Assembly (NCBI GenBank): GCA_947463395.1
Contig: CANHRV010000008.1
Location: 1 to 20,566, forward strand
Length of the DNA stretch: 20,566 bases
Direction: 5' to 3'
From: Opitutia bacterium
Lineage (GTDB): Bacteria > Verrucomicrobiota > Verrucomicrobiia > Opitutales > UBA953
The notes beneath the pieces were generated by a model that saw only the letters and a list, made by a program, of their open reading frames with translations, made no database searches and was not told where the DNA came from. This document shows positions 7,990-15,997 of this stretch, one piece after another; the stretch's first letter is position 1; every line of letters begins with the position of its first letter. The position numbers and the translations under genes are program-made.

Positions 7990-8745
7990 TTATTTCCAGT
8001 CATAGGCTAAACGAACAAAATATGCGGTATCAGTACTGACCTGGTTTACTTGGGGCTTTGATCGGTAGTCATTGGCGATACCAACTTTCAAAGAGAAAGG
8101 TCCAGCATTTCGAAGAAGACTCAAGGTGGTTTCTTGATGAACTATGTAGTCGGAAAGATTTTTGAGCGCAGGGACCAAGGAGACGCTAATGTCTAGTCCC
8201 GTCCATCCGAAGTCCTCATGATAGATTATTCCTAAATCAGCAGAGGGAGCGGAGATATTGGTATTACCCATATCTGAATATCGTTCCGTTCGGTGAGCAA
8301 AACCGAGAAGTCCATCCAGCTTTCCTTTTTCAGTGGTTAAAAGTCGGACACCCAAACCCACGGCATTAACCGATAAAAAGTCGATGTGCTGAGCGCGATC
8401 GTAACCAGTGTCTGTTCTCACGTAACCAAAGGATGACTCAACCGGCTTAGTCTCGTAAGATAACTTTGCATGAAAATTATCTGCCGAGACCTGCTCTCGA
8501 TCCGATTGTCTAACCAAGCGAAAACTTCCCTTAAAATCACTGGCTTCATTGGTCCCTAAAAATTGAAATCCGACGCTCAATCCACTGGTTGAGCTCGAAC
8601 CAGAGCGACCCGAGAGATCCAAATCTGCCTGCCCAGTCCAAGTACGCGAGCCCTTCCCAACTTGAACAGGAACTGTAACATCAACCGATGCAGCCAGCAG
8701 GCAATTAACCCAAACGGAAGCGATAACAACAAAAGCTTTCTTCAT
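7990..8745 (-). CDS. DUF481 (YdiY-like) outer-membrane beta-barrel protein
   Basis: This 251-residue protein has a signal peptide (MKKAFVVIASVWVNCLLA, then ASVDV). The body is glycine- and tyrosine-rich with alternating hydrophobic/polar strands, as expected of an outer-membrane barrel. The C-terminal pattern NDYRSKP...STDTAYFVRLAYDW resembles the closing strands of the DUF481/YdiY family, called salt-induced outer-membrane proteins in E. coli; the molecular function is unknown. The frame is open for 57 further codons upstream to 8916, but that would run into the divergent hemY gene. The signal peptide decides the start at 8745. The gene is upstream of glnN in the same direction, with 141 bases between. 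I see no clear terminator there, so some read-through into glnN is possible. Confidence 0.75.
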   Translation of the reverse strand: MKKAFVVIASVWVNCLLAASVDVTVPVQVGKGSRTWTGQADLDLSGRSGSSSTSGLSVGFQFLGTNEASDFKGSFRLVRQSDREQVSADNFHAKLSYETKPVESSFGYVRTDTGYDRAQHIDFLSVNAVGLGVRLLTTEKGKLDGLLGFAHRTERYSDMGNTNISAPSADLGIIYHEDFGWTGLDISVSLVPALKNLSDYIVHQETTLSLLRNAGPFSLKVGIANDYRSKPQVNQVSTDTAYFVRLAYDWK

Positions 8746-8811
8746 AGAGCTGTTGGTGAAACGACGATGACTCTGGATTGCCAATAGCAAAATGCCTGTT
8801 GTGATTAATTT
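8746..8811. promoter_or_regulatory. Divergent promoter region between the DUF481 gene and hemY
   Basis: These 66 bases separate two divergent starts. TTGCCA at 8778-8783 could be a -35 for hemY, with TGATTA at 8802 as a weak -10 (18-base spacer). That would place the transcript start almost on the hemY ATG. No clear minus-strand promoter is visible, and neither gene has a Shine-Dalgarno sequence. Confidence 0.3.
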
Positions 8812-10155
8812 ATGCAGTTTGACGCCGTCATCATTGGAGCTGGCCCCGCTGGGCTCTCGGTGGCCCATGAAATGCATCGAGCTGGAGCACGAGTAAAAGT
8901 GATTGAACCCTCTCACCGTGTCGGTGGTTCGATTCGCACCATTAGAGAAGAGGGCTGGCTAGTAGAGACCGGGCCAAACACGCTACAAACTGAGAGCGAA
9001 TCAGACATTAGTTTACTCGAATCTTATGGATTAAAAAGTTCGATGCTTTTCGCGGAACGCGAATCTGCTAAACGTTTTATTTTATCTCAAGGAAAACTGC
9101 ATACCTTGACCTCGAGCCCTTCTTCCTTGTTCACCTCAAACCTTCTGAGTTTTTCAGAAAAACTTCGCCTGCTCGGAGAGTTTTTTATTCCAGGCCGAGA
9201 GATTAAAGAAGAAACGGTTCAACACTTTATGGAGCGTCGCTTCGGACGCGGAGTGGCCAACCTACTCGCCGATCCTTTTATTTCAGGAATTCACGCCGGA
9301 GATCCTCAACGCCTGGTCTTACAAAATTGCTTTCCGACATTGAGCGATTTAGAAAAAAAACACGCCTCAGTTTTATTTGGTTTACTGCTGAAGAAAAAAA
9401 GTTCCCGCCGTATCATTGGATTTAAAAAAGGAATGCAAGAGTTAGCCGATGCACTAGCCAAACCCCTCCAAACAGAGTCATTAGAGTGTGGTGCGATTCT
9501 CTCTTTGATACAACGAGATCAAAAAGGTTGGCAGATAGCCTGGCGTGATATCTCGGGACAAGAAAAAGGAGTTTGGACCAAAAAAGTTGTCGTCACCGCA
9601 CCTCACTGGCAATGGAACTCACTGCCTTTTGACCTTAAACTTAAAAACACTCTCCGTGAATGGGAAAGTGCTGAAGCGGCGCCAGTCACGGTCGTTGCCC
9701 AGGGCTATCGTCGAAGCGATGTCCCCCACCCGCTCGATGGATTTGGATTTTTGGTTCCCCACCAAGAGAACCGAAGCCTGTTAGGTTGCCTCTTCCCTTC
9801 CTCTGTTTTTCCACACCGCGCTCCCGATGGCAAAGTCCTGCTCTGTAGTTTCATAGGGGGAAGTCGACGACCTGACTTGGCACACTTAAACGACGAGGAA
9901 CTTCGTCGACGACTGAGACAGGAGTTGAGTTCAGTACTTGGAATTCAACAAGCGCCAGTGAGAGAATGGATTCAGCGTTGGGATCGTGCGATACCTCAAT
10001 ATGTGATTGGACAAAGTCGACGTGAAGAAGCGCTTGCTCGAGCCGAGGAAACAAATCCCGGTCTCTTCTTCCATGGCGCCTTCCGCGGTGGCATCTCCCT
10101 CATGCAGGTCATCCGCCAAGGTCACCAATTGGGACAAGAACTACTGACCTATTAA
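8812..10155 (+). CDS. hemY: Protoporphyrinogen/coproporphyrinogen oxidase, HemY (HemG) type, FAD-dependent
   Basis: This 447-residue flavoprotein starts with an FAD Rossmann fold: GAGPAG at 9-14, Glu32 at the end of the second strand (VKVIEPSHRVGGSIRT) and the GPNTL segment (54-58) typical of this family. The C-terminal part has WDRAIPQY (390-397) and the second FAD contact GLFFHGAFRGGISLMQ (417-432). The family uses oxygen to oxidise a porphyrinogen late in heme synthesis, at the inner face of the membrane. Sequence alone does not settle whether the substrate is protoporphyrinogen IX or coproporphyrinogen III. No other heme gene is in the window. The protein ends with the same TTAA used by the opposing transporter gene. 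Two A-runs (A8 at 9353, A7 at 9394) lie in its middle. Confidence 0.88.
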   Translation: MQFDAVIIGAGPAGLSVAHEMHRAGARVKVIEPSHRVGGSIRTIREEGWLVETGPNTLQTESESDISLLESYGLKSSMLFAERESAKRFILSQGKLHTLTSSPSSLFTSNLLSFSEKLRLLGEFFIPGREIKEETVQHFMERRFGRGVANLLADPFISGIHAGDPQRLVLQNCFPTLSDLEKKHASVLFGLLLKKKSSRRIIGFKKGMQELADALAKPLQTESLECGAILSLIQRDQKGWQIAWRDISGQEKGVWTKKVVVTAPHWQWNSLPFDLKLKNTLREWESAEAAPVTVVAQGYRRSDVPHPLDGFGFLVPHQENRSLLGCLFPSSVFPHRAPDGKVLLCSFIGGSRRPDLAHLNDEELRRRLRQELSSVLGIQQAPVREWIQRWDRAIPQYVIGQSRREEALARAEETNPGLFFHGAFRGGISLMQVIRQGHQLGQELLTY

Positions 10156-11489
10156 GAGTGACGAGGTGGTTCAGGTAAATGCTTCACCACCCAGAGTGCA
10201 GGAATCATCAGCAAAGCCCCCGTGATATAAACCCAAAGGTGCGAACCCGTTTTAAAATAAAGCAAAGCAGCACTTAAAGGGCCAATCACTCGAGCAAGCG
10301 AACCCGCAGATCTCAATATTCCCAAGTTACGTCCTTGATCACTCGCACTGGAATACAGGGAGGCTAAAGATGAAATACTGGGAAGAATCAAACCCGTCGC
10401 AAAAGAAATTAAACCCATTCCCATATAAAAGAGAGGCTTAGCCCAATCGACCGTTTGTCCTATCTGCGAGGAGGAGGGAACCGAAGCGATGACACAAAAA
10501 GCGATAATAGCGATAACCATTCCAATCATAACCACTTTTCGCTGTCCTAAACTTTTACCGACAAAGCGAGCTAACCCTTGGGCAAGAATTAAACAAGATC
10601 CGTTAAAAAGAAAAAGAGCGACATTATCACGGGGACTATAGGCAAAAAGAGCAAAGGTGAGAAACACGATCGTATTTTCCATACCCGTAAATGCGATTTG
10701 ATAAATGAGATTAGCCAGAGAGGTACGACGAACGGACGAGGATTCAACGTTCGCTAAATCAAAAATCGAGGGGCGTTTGGCATCATGTTGTGCGCGATTT
10801 TTTTCTGACAAAGTTTCAGGGAAAAAGAGCCAAACCGAAATAAAGTTAAGCAAGGCTAAACAGGCGGAAAGAAAAGCAGGAAGAGAAAAGGGATTTAAGC
10901 CAAAAGACTGATCGACGGGATGAGGGTGAGTATCCACCGGAGCACTCAACCCACCAATAATCGGACCAACAAGAAAACCTAAACCAATTGCAACCCCGAC
11001 TACGGCCATTCCTTTAGTTCTTTCTTTTTCTTCTGTCACATCCGCTGCAGCCGCACTAGCCACCGCAATATTACCTGCCATCATCCCACAAATGAATCGA
11101 GTGAGAACCACGACCCAAAACTGGGCGGCAAAAATCCATAGAATATAGGAAAGAGCACTCCCGGCTAAAGTGATAACCAAAATACGACGACGACCAAAAC
11201 GATCCGAAAGCGAACCCCAAATCGGAGAAAAGATAAACTGCAACAGAGAGTAGAGCGTGCTGAGCAATCCACCAAAGAGGACCGCTTTGATAAATGGCGT
11301 CTCTCCACCAAGCCATTCCGCTGTAGCCGAAAGCCAACCAATCAAGGTCCCCGAAGCCCCTTCGGCTTGAATGTAATGAGTCAGTAAATGAGGGAAAAGG
11401 GGAATGATAACACTAAAGCCAACGATATCCATCAACACGGTTAAAAAAATTAATCCGAGAATTCGGCGTTGTGGCAAAGCTTGGCGCAT
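10152..11489 (-). CDS. Major facilitator superfamily transporter, TetA-like drug/H+ antiporter family (DHA1)
   Basis: This 445-residue integral membrane protein has about twelve hydrophobic segments. Helix 1 carries the MDIVGFSVIIPLFP segment (20-33), which resembles TetA-type exporters. MFS motif A, GSLSDRFGRRR, lies between helices 2 and 3 (92-102), and motif C, GFLVGPIIGG (171-180), marks drug/H+ antiporters. A charged loop sits between the two six-helix halves (about 220-245, EKNRAQHDAKRP). Proton-driven export of a small molecule from the cytoplasm is likely; the substrate cannot be read from sequence, and tetracycline resistance should not be assumed. The C-terminus overlaps hemY on the opposite strand by four bases with no terminator between them, so transcripts probably overlap. 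Confidence 0.88.
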   Translation of the reverse strand: MRQALPQRRILGLIFLTVLMDIVGFSVIIPLFPHLLTHYIQAEGASGTLIGWLSATAEWLGGETPFIKAVLFGGLLSTLYSLLQFIFSPIWGSLSDRFGRRRILVITLAGSALSYILWIFAAQFWVVVLTRFICGMMAGNIAVASAAAADVTEEKERTKGMAVVGVAIGLGFLVGPIIGGLSAPVDTHPHPVDQSFGLNPFSLPAFLSACLALLNFISVWLFFPETLSEKNRAQHDAKRPSIFDLANVESSSVRRTSLANLIYQIAFTGMENTIVFLTFALFAYSPRDNVALFLFNGSCLILAQGLARFVGKSLGQRKVVMIGMVIAIIAFCVIASVPSSSQIGQTVDWAKPLFYMGMGLISFATGLILPSISSLASLYSSASDQGRNLGILRSAGSLARVIGPLSAALLYFKTGSHLWVYITGALLMIPALWVVKHLPEPPRHS

Positions 11490-11572
11490 GACCGCAAAAT
11501 GAAGAGGCCTGGTCGAATCGCAAACAAAAGAGCACTCTTGCGAACAATTAAAATTTAATTAAAAAGCAAAAC
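11490..11572. promoter_or_regulatory. Divergent promoter region between the MFS gene and the DUF362 gene
   Basis: These 83 bases lie between two divergent starts. The half nearest the DUF362 gene is very AT-rich and contains a perfect 7-1-7 inverted repeat, AATTAAA-A-TTTAATT (11546-11560). TTGCGA at 11538 could be a -35, but no -10 is found at standard spacing. No Shine-Dalgarno sequence is seen on either side. Confidence 0.35.
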
Positions 11573-12577
11573 ATGTGGCGCCTGCTGTTTATCCTATTTC
11601 TTTGTGTCAATGATTTGCGAGGTGCTGAACTCACTCCCCCTAAACAAGTCTTAATCGTCAAAGAGTTAGCTGACTTTAGCGATGAAACCTACGGTCAATC
11701 TGTTGAAAGAATCCTGCAAGAGTTAGAACAGAGAACGGGTGTCGTCTTAAAGCCCGGCCCACTCCGTAAATGTGCCCTAAAGATTTCAACACAATCTGGC
11801 CAAGGATTATCCACCCCCAAATCGCTCATTCGTGCCTTAGGTCATGCACTCATCAAACGTGGCTTTACACGTAACGAAATTATTTTGTGCGATGTCCGGT
11901 TAGAGACTTTACGTGAATGCGGCTTCCTGCCTGATTCACTTGCGGAGAAACAATCCTTCGAAGGATACCCCGTGGTTGCTTTTGAAGCAAATGCCCTTCT
12001 CTGGTCCAATGATAAACGATTATTTTACACCAATCAGGTGATGCCACGTCCAGGCACACCTCCTGTACCTTGGGGAGATTCGCGCATTAGTTTGTTACCC
12101 AAAACACTCGTCGATGAAGTCGATTTTTGGATTAACTTGCCTGTGCTGAGTGACGGCAAAGCTCTGGGTGTTCATGGTGCCATGGCTTCAGCCTCACTGG
12201 GTAATTTAATTAACGCTGATCGTTTCATGGATAATCCCTATAATGCCACCAAGGTAGCAGTCGAAGTCTGTGCCTCGCCCTTATTGGCTGAAAAAAATGT
12301 TTTATCGATTTTATCTCTCGAGAGTTACCAAATCTTAGGCGGACCAAGTTTTGACGCCAATTGGTGTAAATCGGAGCGCACTTTACTCGCCAGTGCAAAC
12401 CCTGTGATTATCGATTATCTCGGTTGGCAAAAAATTAATGCCGGGCGAGCAGAAAGAAATGTTGATGAGATTCGTCCAGAACCGCCCCTTTTCAATGCCG
12501 CTAATGCTGGAAATATTCGTTTAGGTTCCTGCAAACCTTCGGAAATTATTTTAGTTAAATTACCCTCCAATCTTTAA
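11573..12577 (+). CDS. Exported DUF362-domain protein
   Basis: This 334-residue protein has a short signal peptide (MWRLLFILFLCVNDLRGA), so it is probably periplasmic. The rest matches the pattern of the DUF362 family: a KISTQSGQGLSTPKSLIRAL segment (70-89) in which a residue pair normally contacts the conserved core, VDFWINLPVLSDGKALGVHG (about 183-202) followed by a small-residue-rich ASASLGNLIN stretch, and NPVIIDYLGWQKIN near the C-terminus. The ferredoxin-type CxxC clusters fused to many DUF362 proteins are absent. No biochemical role is established for the stand-alone exported form. The next gene, a glycosyltransferase, starts three bases after its stop, so the two form an operon. Family assignment is from pattern recognition only. 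Confidence 0.72.
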   Translation: MWRLLFILFLCVNDLRGAELTPPKQVLIVKELADFSDETYGQSVERILQELEQRTGVVLKPGPLRKCALKISTQSGQGLSTPKSLIRALGHALIKRGFTRNEIILCDVRLETLRECGFLPDSLAEKQSFEGYPVVAFEANALLWSNDKRLFYTNQVMPRPGTPPVPWGDSRISLLPKTLVDEVDFWINLPVLSDGKALGVHGAMASASLGNLINADRFMDNPYNATKVAVEVCASPLLAEKNVLSILSLESYQILGGPSFDANWCKSERTLLASANPVIIDYLGWQKINAGRAERNVDEIRPEPPLFNAANAGNIRLGSCKPSEIILVKLPSNL

Positions 12578-12580
12578 AGT

Positions 12581-13399
12581 ATGTTCAATCAAATTAAACA
12601 GTTTTTAGCTCCTCTACGCTACTGGCGCGAACTTCCCCTTCGCGAATGTAATGACCGTCCGGCATTAAAGCCTCGCCCAAACCACCGCATCCCCTCTGTG
12701 GTTTATCAAACTTGGGAAGATAATCTTTTTGGGAAAAGTCACTTGGAAGAAATTCATCGTTTTCGTGATTTAAATCCTGAACTCGATTTTGTGCTCTTTA
12801 ATCGCAGACAGCGCGAGGACTACCTGCGCCAGCAATGGGGACATCACCCCATCTTTTCGATTTACCAAAAATCTCTTTTTGGGCCGATGAAGGCGGATAT
12901 CTTTCGCTACTGCTTACTCGCCGATCGTGGCGGGTTTTATTTTGATATCAGCAAAGGTTGCTCTGTACCCCTCCAGCAATTATATCAAAGCACGACCGAG
13001 GCTCTTATCGCCTTTGAGCCTCATGAAAATCCTGACCTCATAAACTCTCCCGCAGGAAAATATTTACAATTCCCAACAAAGCTCGTTTTGCAGTGGGGCT
13101 TTGGATTCGCGCCCAAAAATCCAATATTAGTGAAAATGATTGAAAACATCTGCCATCACTACCCTCGCTATCAGGGGAAAGTTTTTCCTTCACCCAAAGA
13201 TGCCATTCGCGAACTGACGGGCCCGTTAATGTTTACGCAAACCGTACACGAAGTGCTCGCCCAAGGGCCACTGCCCCACCTCGAGCAATGTGGAATCGAT
13301 TTTAATGGCTATGGTATCTTTGCCCTAAAAGGTTCGAGAGTGAGATACTTGACAGCCCCCGCCTACATAAAGGCCAAGAACCTTCCCATCGTCGACTAA
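12581..13399 (+). CDS. GT32/OCH1-like glycosyltransferase (capsular polysaccharide synthesis type)
   Basis: This 272-residue protein has no signal peptide or membrane span. IPSVVYQTWED (37-47) is the conserved opening of OCH1-related transferases (I P x x x x Q x W). KADIFRYCLLADRGGFYFDIS (104-124) is the nucleotide-sugar site, where the family usually has GGxYxDxD; here the second acidic residue is Ser124. The protein likely transfers a sugar from a nucleotide donor to a glycan or lipid at the cytoplasmic face of the membrane. It follows the DUF362 gene with a three-base gap and ends six bases from the stop of the convergent mdh, with no terminator between. No other glycan genes adjoin it, so the acceptor is unknown. 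Confidence 0.8.
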   Translation: MFNQIKQFLAPLRYWRELPLRECNDRPALKPRPNHRIPSVVYQTWEDNLFGKSHLEEIHRFRDLNPELDFVLFNRRQREDYLRQQWGHHPIFSIYQKSLFGPMKADIFRYCLLADRGGFYFDISKGCSVPLQQLYQSTTEALIAFEPHENPDLINSPAGKYLQFPTKLVLQWGFGFAPKNPILVKMIENICHHYPRYQGKVFPSPKDAIRELTGPLMFTQTVHEVLAQGPLPHLEQCGIDFNGYGIFALKGSRVRYLTAPAYIKAKNLPIVD

Positions 13400-13405
13400 A
13401 GGAAA

Positions 13406-14407
13406 TTAGAGTTTAATTCCTAAAGCTTCGGCCGCCGTGGCACGCTCTTCTAGTAACTCTTTTTCAGTGATGGCAATCTTGCTGCGTGAAAACTCGTCGA
13501 GCGGTAAGCCTTGAACAATTTCCCAAGAACCATCGGCCTTGGTGCGCAAAGGATAGCCGAACATAATTCCTGGAGTGATACCATAATCACCCTTCGAAAA
13601 AACGGCGACGGAATGCCATTCCCCAGCAGGAGTAGGAAAATGCAAACTACGCAGGGTATCTAAGGCAGCATTAGCAGCCGAGGCAGCCGAAGAAGCACCG
13701 CGGGCCTTGATAACCGTGGCACCACGCTTTTGCACATCGCCCACAAAAGTGTCTTTTAACCAGGTTTGATCGGTTATGACCTGAGTAGCGGGCTTACCTT
13801 GAATAGTAGCATTGGTGAAATCAGGGTACTGCGTCGAGGAATGATTACCCCAAATGGCTACGTTTTTTACCGCTGAATGATGCACGCCTGCTTTTTTAGC
13901 GAGCTGTGATTTTGCACGATTTTCATCGAGACGAGTCATCGCAAAGAAATTTTCCTCACGTAGACCAGAAGAAGAACGAAGGGCAATCAGAGCGTTGGTA
14001 TTACATGGATTACCCACGACCAAAACTTTGACATTCTTTTTTGCGTTACGAGCAATCGCATCGCCCTGACCTACAAAAATCTTACCGTTGATTCCGAGAA
14101 GGTCTTTGCGCTCCATGCCATCTTTACGTGGTACAGCTCCGATTAATAAGCACCAATCGGCGTCCTTGAATCCTTCATTTAAATCCCCCGTCGCAACCAC
14201 ATCAGTTAAAAGTGGGAAGGCACAGTCTTCGAGCTCCATCACCACTCCATTCAAGGCATTCAAGCCTGGACCTACCTCAATGAGATTAAGCGCCACAGGC
14301 TGGTCGGGGCCAAATACTGCGCCGGAAGCCAAGCGAAAGATTGCCGCGTATCCGATGTTGCCAGCGGCACCAGTAACAGCGACGCGAATGGGAGTCTTAG
14401 AAGCCAT
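13406..14407 (-). CDS. mdh: Malate dehydrogenase, cytosolic (MDH2/cMDH) type, NAD-dependent
   Basis: This 333-residue cytoplasmic enzyme interconverts malate and oxaloacetate in the TCA cycle. The NAD fold shows GAAGNIGYA (13-21), and the acidic Glu44 at the end of the second strand favours NAD over NADP. Substrate-binding arginines are in VPRKDGMERKDLL (Arg94, Arg100). NPCNTNA (133-139), the Asp161/Arg164 pair in TRLDENRA, and catalytic His189 in WGNHSSTQYPD complete the site. The motifs fit the group of eukaryotic cytosolic MDH and its bacterial relatives, not the LDH-like group. It is last in the six-gene dnaX run, 47 bases after the exonuclease gene. That gap could hold a promoter of its own, which would suit a housekeeping enzyme. 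Confidence 0.96.
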   Translation of the reverse strand: MASKTPIRVAVTGAAGNIGYAAIFRLASGAVFGPDQPVALNLIEVGPGLNALNGVVMELEDCAFPLLTDVVATGDLNEGFKDADWCLLIGAVPRKDGMERKDLLGINGKIFVGQGDAIARNAKKNVKVLVVGNPCNTNALIALRSSSGLREENFFAMTRLDENRAKSQLAKKAGVHHSAVKNVAIWGNHSSTQYPDFTNATIQGKPATQVITDQTWLKDTFVGDVQKRGATVIKARGASSAASAANAALDTLRSLHFPTPAGEWHSVAVFSKGDYGITPGIMFGYPLRTKADGSWEIVQGLPLDEFSRSKIAITEKELLEERATAAEALGIKL

Positions 14408-14454
14408 AGGGAAGACTATCTAGTTACGACTTCCTTGCGGTGTGAAGCGGAAAC

Positions 14455-15132
14455 TTACAAGTTCAACTCGCCCTGCGTAAAATCCTCGCTCTCTGGGGAG
14501 GAAAGGCTGTCCTTGATTAGCTGGACTAAAGGTAGGTGGGTTCGACCCTCTAAACAGCATAAAGCCCTGATAATTAAAGCCGAAGCAAGGGCATCGTAGA
14601 GTGCACAATGAAATCGACGACGGTCACGTGGGCAGTAACGTTCAGCCACCTGGTTAAGTCGATCGGTCAACTTGAGCCGTTGGACCAGTAGGCTCAATTT
14701 ATACTCTCCCAAGGACGGCATCCAGGCGCGCGCGAGACGACATGAGTCAATCCATGGACCCCAGTCAGCAACCAACTCATCTGAAAGAAAAGCGGGGACG
14801 GCCGAAGGTCTTGGCCATGTATCGCGCAACAAACGCGATTCAACCGGCGCATGGTGGGCGATGAATAACCCTCGGTTTCTCAAATCTGCCCAAAAATCCC
14901 AATCATCCGAAAAAGGACTCGTCCCTGTTAAATCCTGATCACGAAGCCCATGACATTGTGTATCGACTGTTGGTACAGATAGACGCGGGGCATGTAGGCG
15001 AGATCGTACAGAAATAATTTCTCCCCCGAAAAGGGTTACGACTCCACTCTCTACGATACCCGTCTTGAGACTGCCTTCGAAGTCAATGACATGCAAAGGC
15101 AGTTGTGACCAGATGAGCGACTCAACAGGCAC
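14455..15132 (-). CDS. DnaQ/RNase T-like DEDD-superfamily 3'-5' exonuclease
   Basis: This 225-residue protein has the DEDDh exonuclease outline: Exo I as HVIDFEGS (Asp17, Glu19), Exo II as FIAHHAPVESRLL (90-102), and Exo III as HCALYDALASA with His175 and Asp180. In Exo II the usual aspartate is Glu98 (family pattern HNaxFD). That change keeps an acidic ligand but may lower activity. Likely role: removing nucleotides from the 3' ends of DNA or RNA. It is too small and stand-alone to be called the polymerase III proofreader with confidence. The start is GTG, one base after the stop of the glycosidase gene, so the two are probably co-translated. Tryptophan-rich segments (WDFWADL, ADWGPW) are unusual. 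Confidence 0.75.
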   Translation of the reverse strand: MPVESLIWSQLPLHVIDFEGSLKTGIVESGVVTLFGGEIISVRSRLHAPRLSVPTVDTQCHGLRDQDLTGTSPFSDDWDFWADLRNRGLFIAHHAPVESRLLRDTWPRPSAVPAFLSDELVADWGPWIDSCRLARAWMPSLGEYKLSLLVQRLKLTDRLNQVAERYCPRDRRRFHCALYDALASALIIRALCCLEGRTHLPLVQLIKDSLSSPESEDFTQGELNL

Positions 15133-15133
15133 T

Positions 15134-15982
15134 CTAAAACTCGCTGTAAATTTGCCCCAAGATGGTCAACTCACCCTGTAAATCGACCAAAGCCATGTTG
15201 CCGTAATTAGGGTCATTAATCATGCCATGGAACCATGCGTAACGCTCAATAATCTCAAGTTGTTCGAGCTTGGGAAGAATCGTGCGCATGAACTTGGCGA
15301 TATCGTTCATCTTGTAAGCATTATCTTCCAACTTCTTAACATGGAAATCAGCGATACCCATCTCCGTTAACCACACGGGGCGATTGTCGTACATGCGTGA
15401 ATACTTCGTGATGCGATCGACTAAGCGTTGAGCGTCACGCTCACCATAGTCTTTGACGTCGAGGTAGCAGTAATCGTGCATGTTCAAGAAATCCATGCGG
15501 TATTTTCTCTCTCGGGCCACAGCCATGAAATCGCGCATCCATTTTCCAAAAGGATTACCACAAGCAGGAGCACTTAAACGCATTCCCGTCTTTTCCAAGA
15601 AAGGCCAAACTTCTAAAACTTTTTCAACAGGGATGTAAGCTTGGTCCGAGTGATCAGGCTCGTTAAAACAAAGTAGAGTATGTGCACCAGAAGCCTTAAT
15701 CCGCTCTACTTCTTCATAAAACTTATCCTGGCCATTACGAAATCCCCAAGCCATCGGGAAAAATTCCACCCCGCGAGGCATTGCCCGCGTTTCTTCAGCG
15801 TGCCAATTATAAGCCCAGCTGACATTTAACTGACGCAGGGAATTGAAGAAAATATTATGGGGCGAGTCGTAATAACCGATGCCCTTTTTCTTCGAATGCT
15901 TTTTAAAAGCATTGCATCCCGTGGCCAACATCGTGCCGGCAGCTAAGGCGGGAGTTAACGATATAAATTCTCGGCGATTCAT
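15134..15982 (-). CDS. Tat-exported lipoprotein, GH128-like (Asl1-type) glycoside hydrolase
   Basis: The N-terminus of this 282-residue protein has a twin-arginine motif (NRREFI, 2-7), a hydrophobic stretch, and a lipobox-like LATGC ending at Cys23. This implies export in folded form and lipid attachment; Asn24 after the Cys does not signal inner-membrane retention by the E. coli rule. The catalytic domain begins near 34 and shows SWAYNW (55-60), CFNEPD with Glu108 as likely acid/base, the NMHDYCYL strand (167-174), and WLTEMG with Glu207 as likely nucleophile. This pattern fits the Asl1/GH128 family, whose characterised members cut beta-1,3-glucans. The substrate here is inferred only. The gene sits between hrpB (15-base gap) and the exonuclease gene (1-base gap), an unexpected place for a secreted glycosidase. 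Confidence 0.8.
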   Translation of the reverse strand: MNRREFISLTPALAAGTMLATGCNAFKKHSKKKGIGYYDSPHNIFFNSLRQLNVSWAYNWHAEETRAMPRGVEFFPMAWGFRNGQDKFYEEVERIKASGAHTLLCFNEPDHSDQAYIPVEKVLEVWPFLEKTGMRLSAPACGNPFGKWMRDFMAVARERKYRMDFLNMHDYCYLDVKDYGERDAQRLVDRITKYSRMYDNRPVWLTEMGIADFHVKKLEDNAYKMNDIAKFMRTILPKLEQLEIIERYAWFHGMINDPNYGNMALVDLQGELTILGQIYSEF

Positions 15983-15997
15983 GTAGGTTTCAAAAAT

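Noticed and set aside
8746..8916. 57-codon N-terminal extension of the DUF481 gene
   Set aside because: It overlaps the divergent hemY gene by 105 bases and would bury a clear signal peptide beginning MKKAF. The start at 8745 explains the sequence better.
9353..9400. A8 and A7 runs in hemY as possible slippage sites
   Set aside because: They fall inside lysine-rich helices (EKKHAS, KKKSS) in mid-domain. A shortened FAD enzyme there would be useless, and no stimulator motif is seen.
11546..11560. AATTAAA-A-TTTAATT palindrome as an operator
   Set aside because: The segment is almost pure A/T, where such symmetry arises easily. It is kept only as a description of the promoter region.
14423..14433. 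GTTACGACTTC upstream of mdh matches the complement of the 16S rRNA 3' region
   Set aside because: Only about eleven bases match and nothing flanking does. It is a chance match, not an rRNA fragment.
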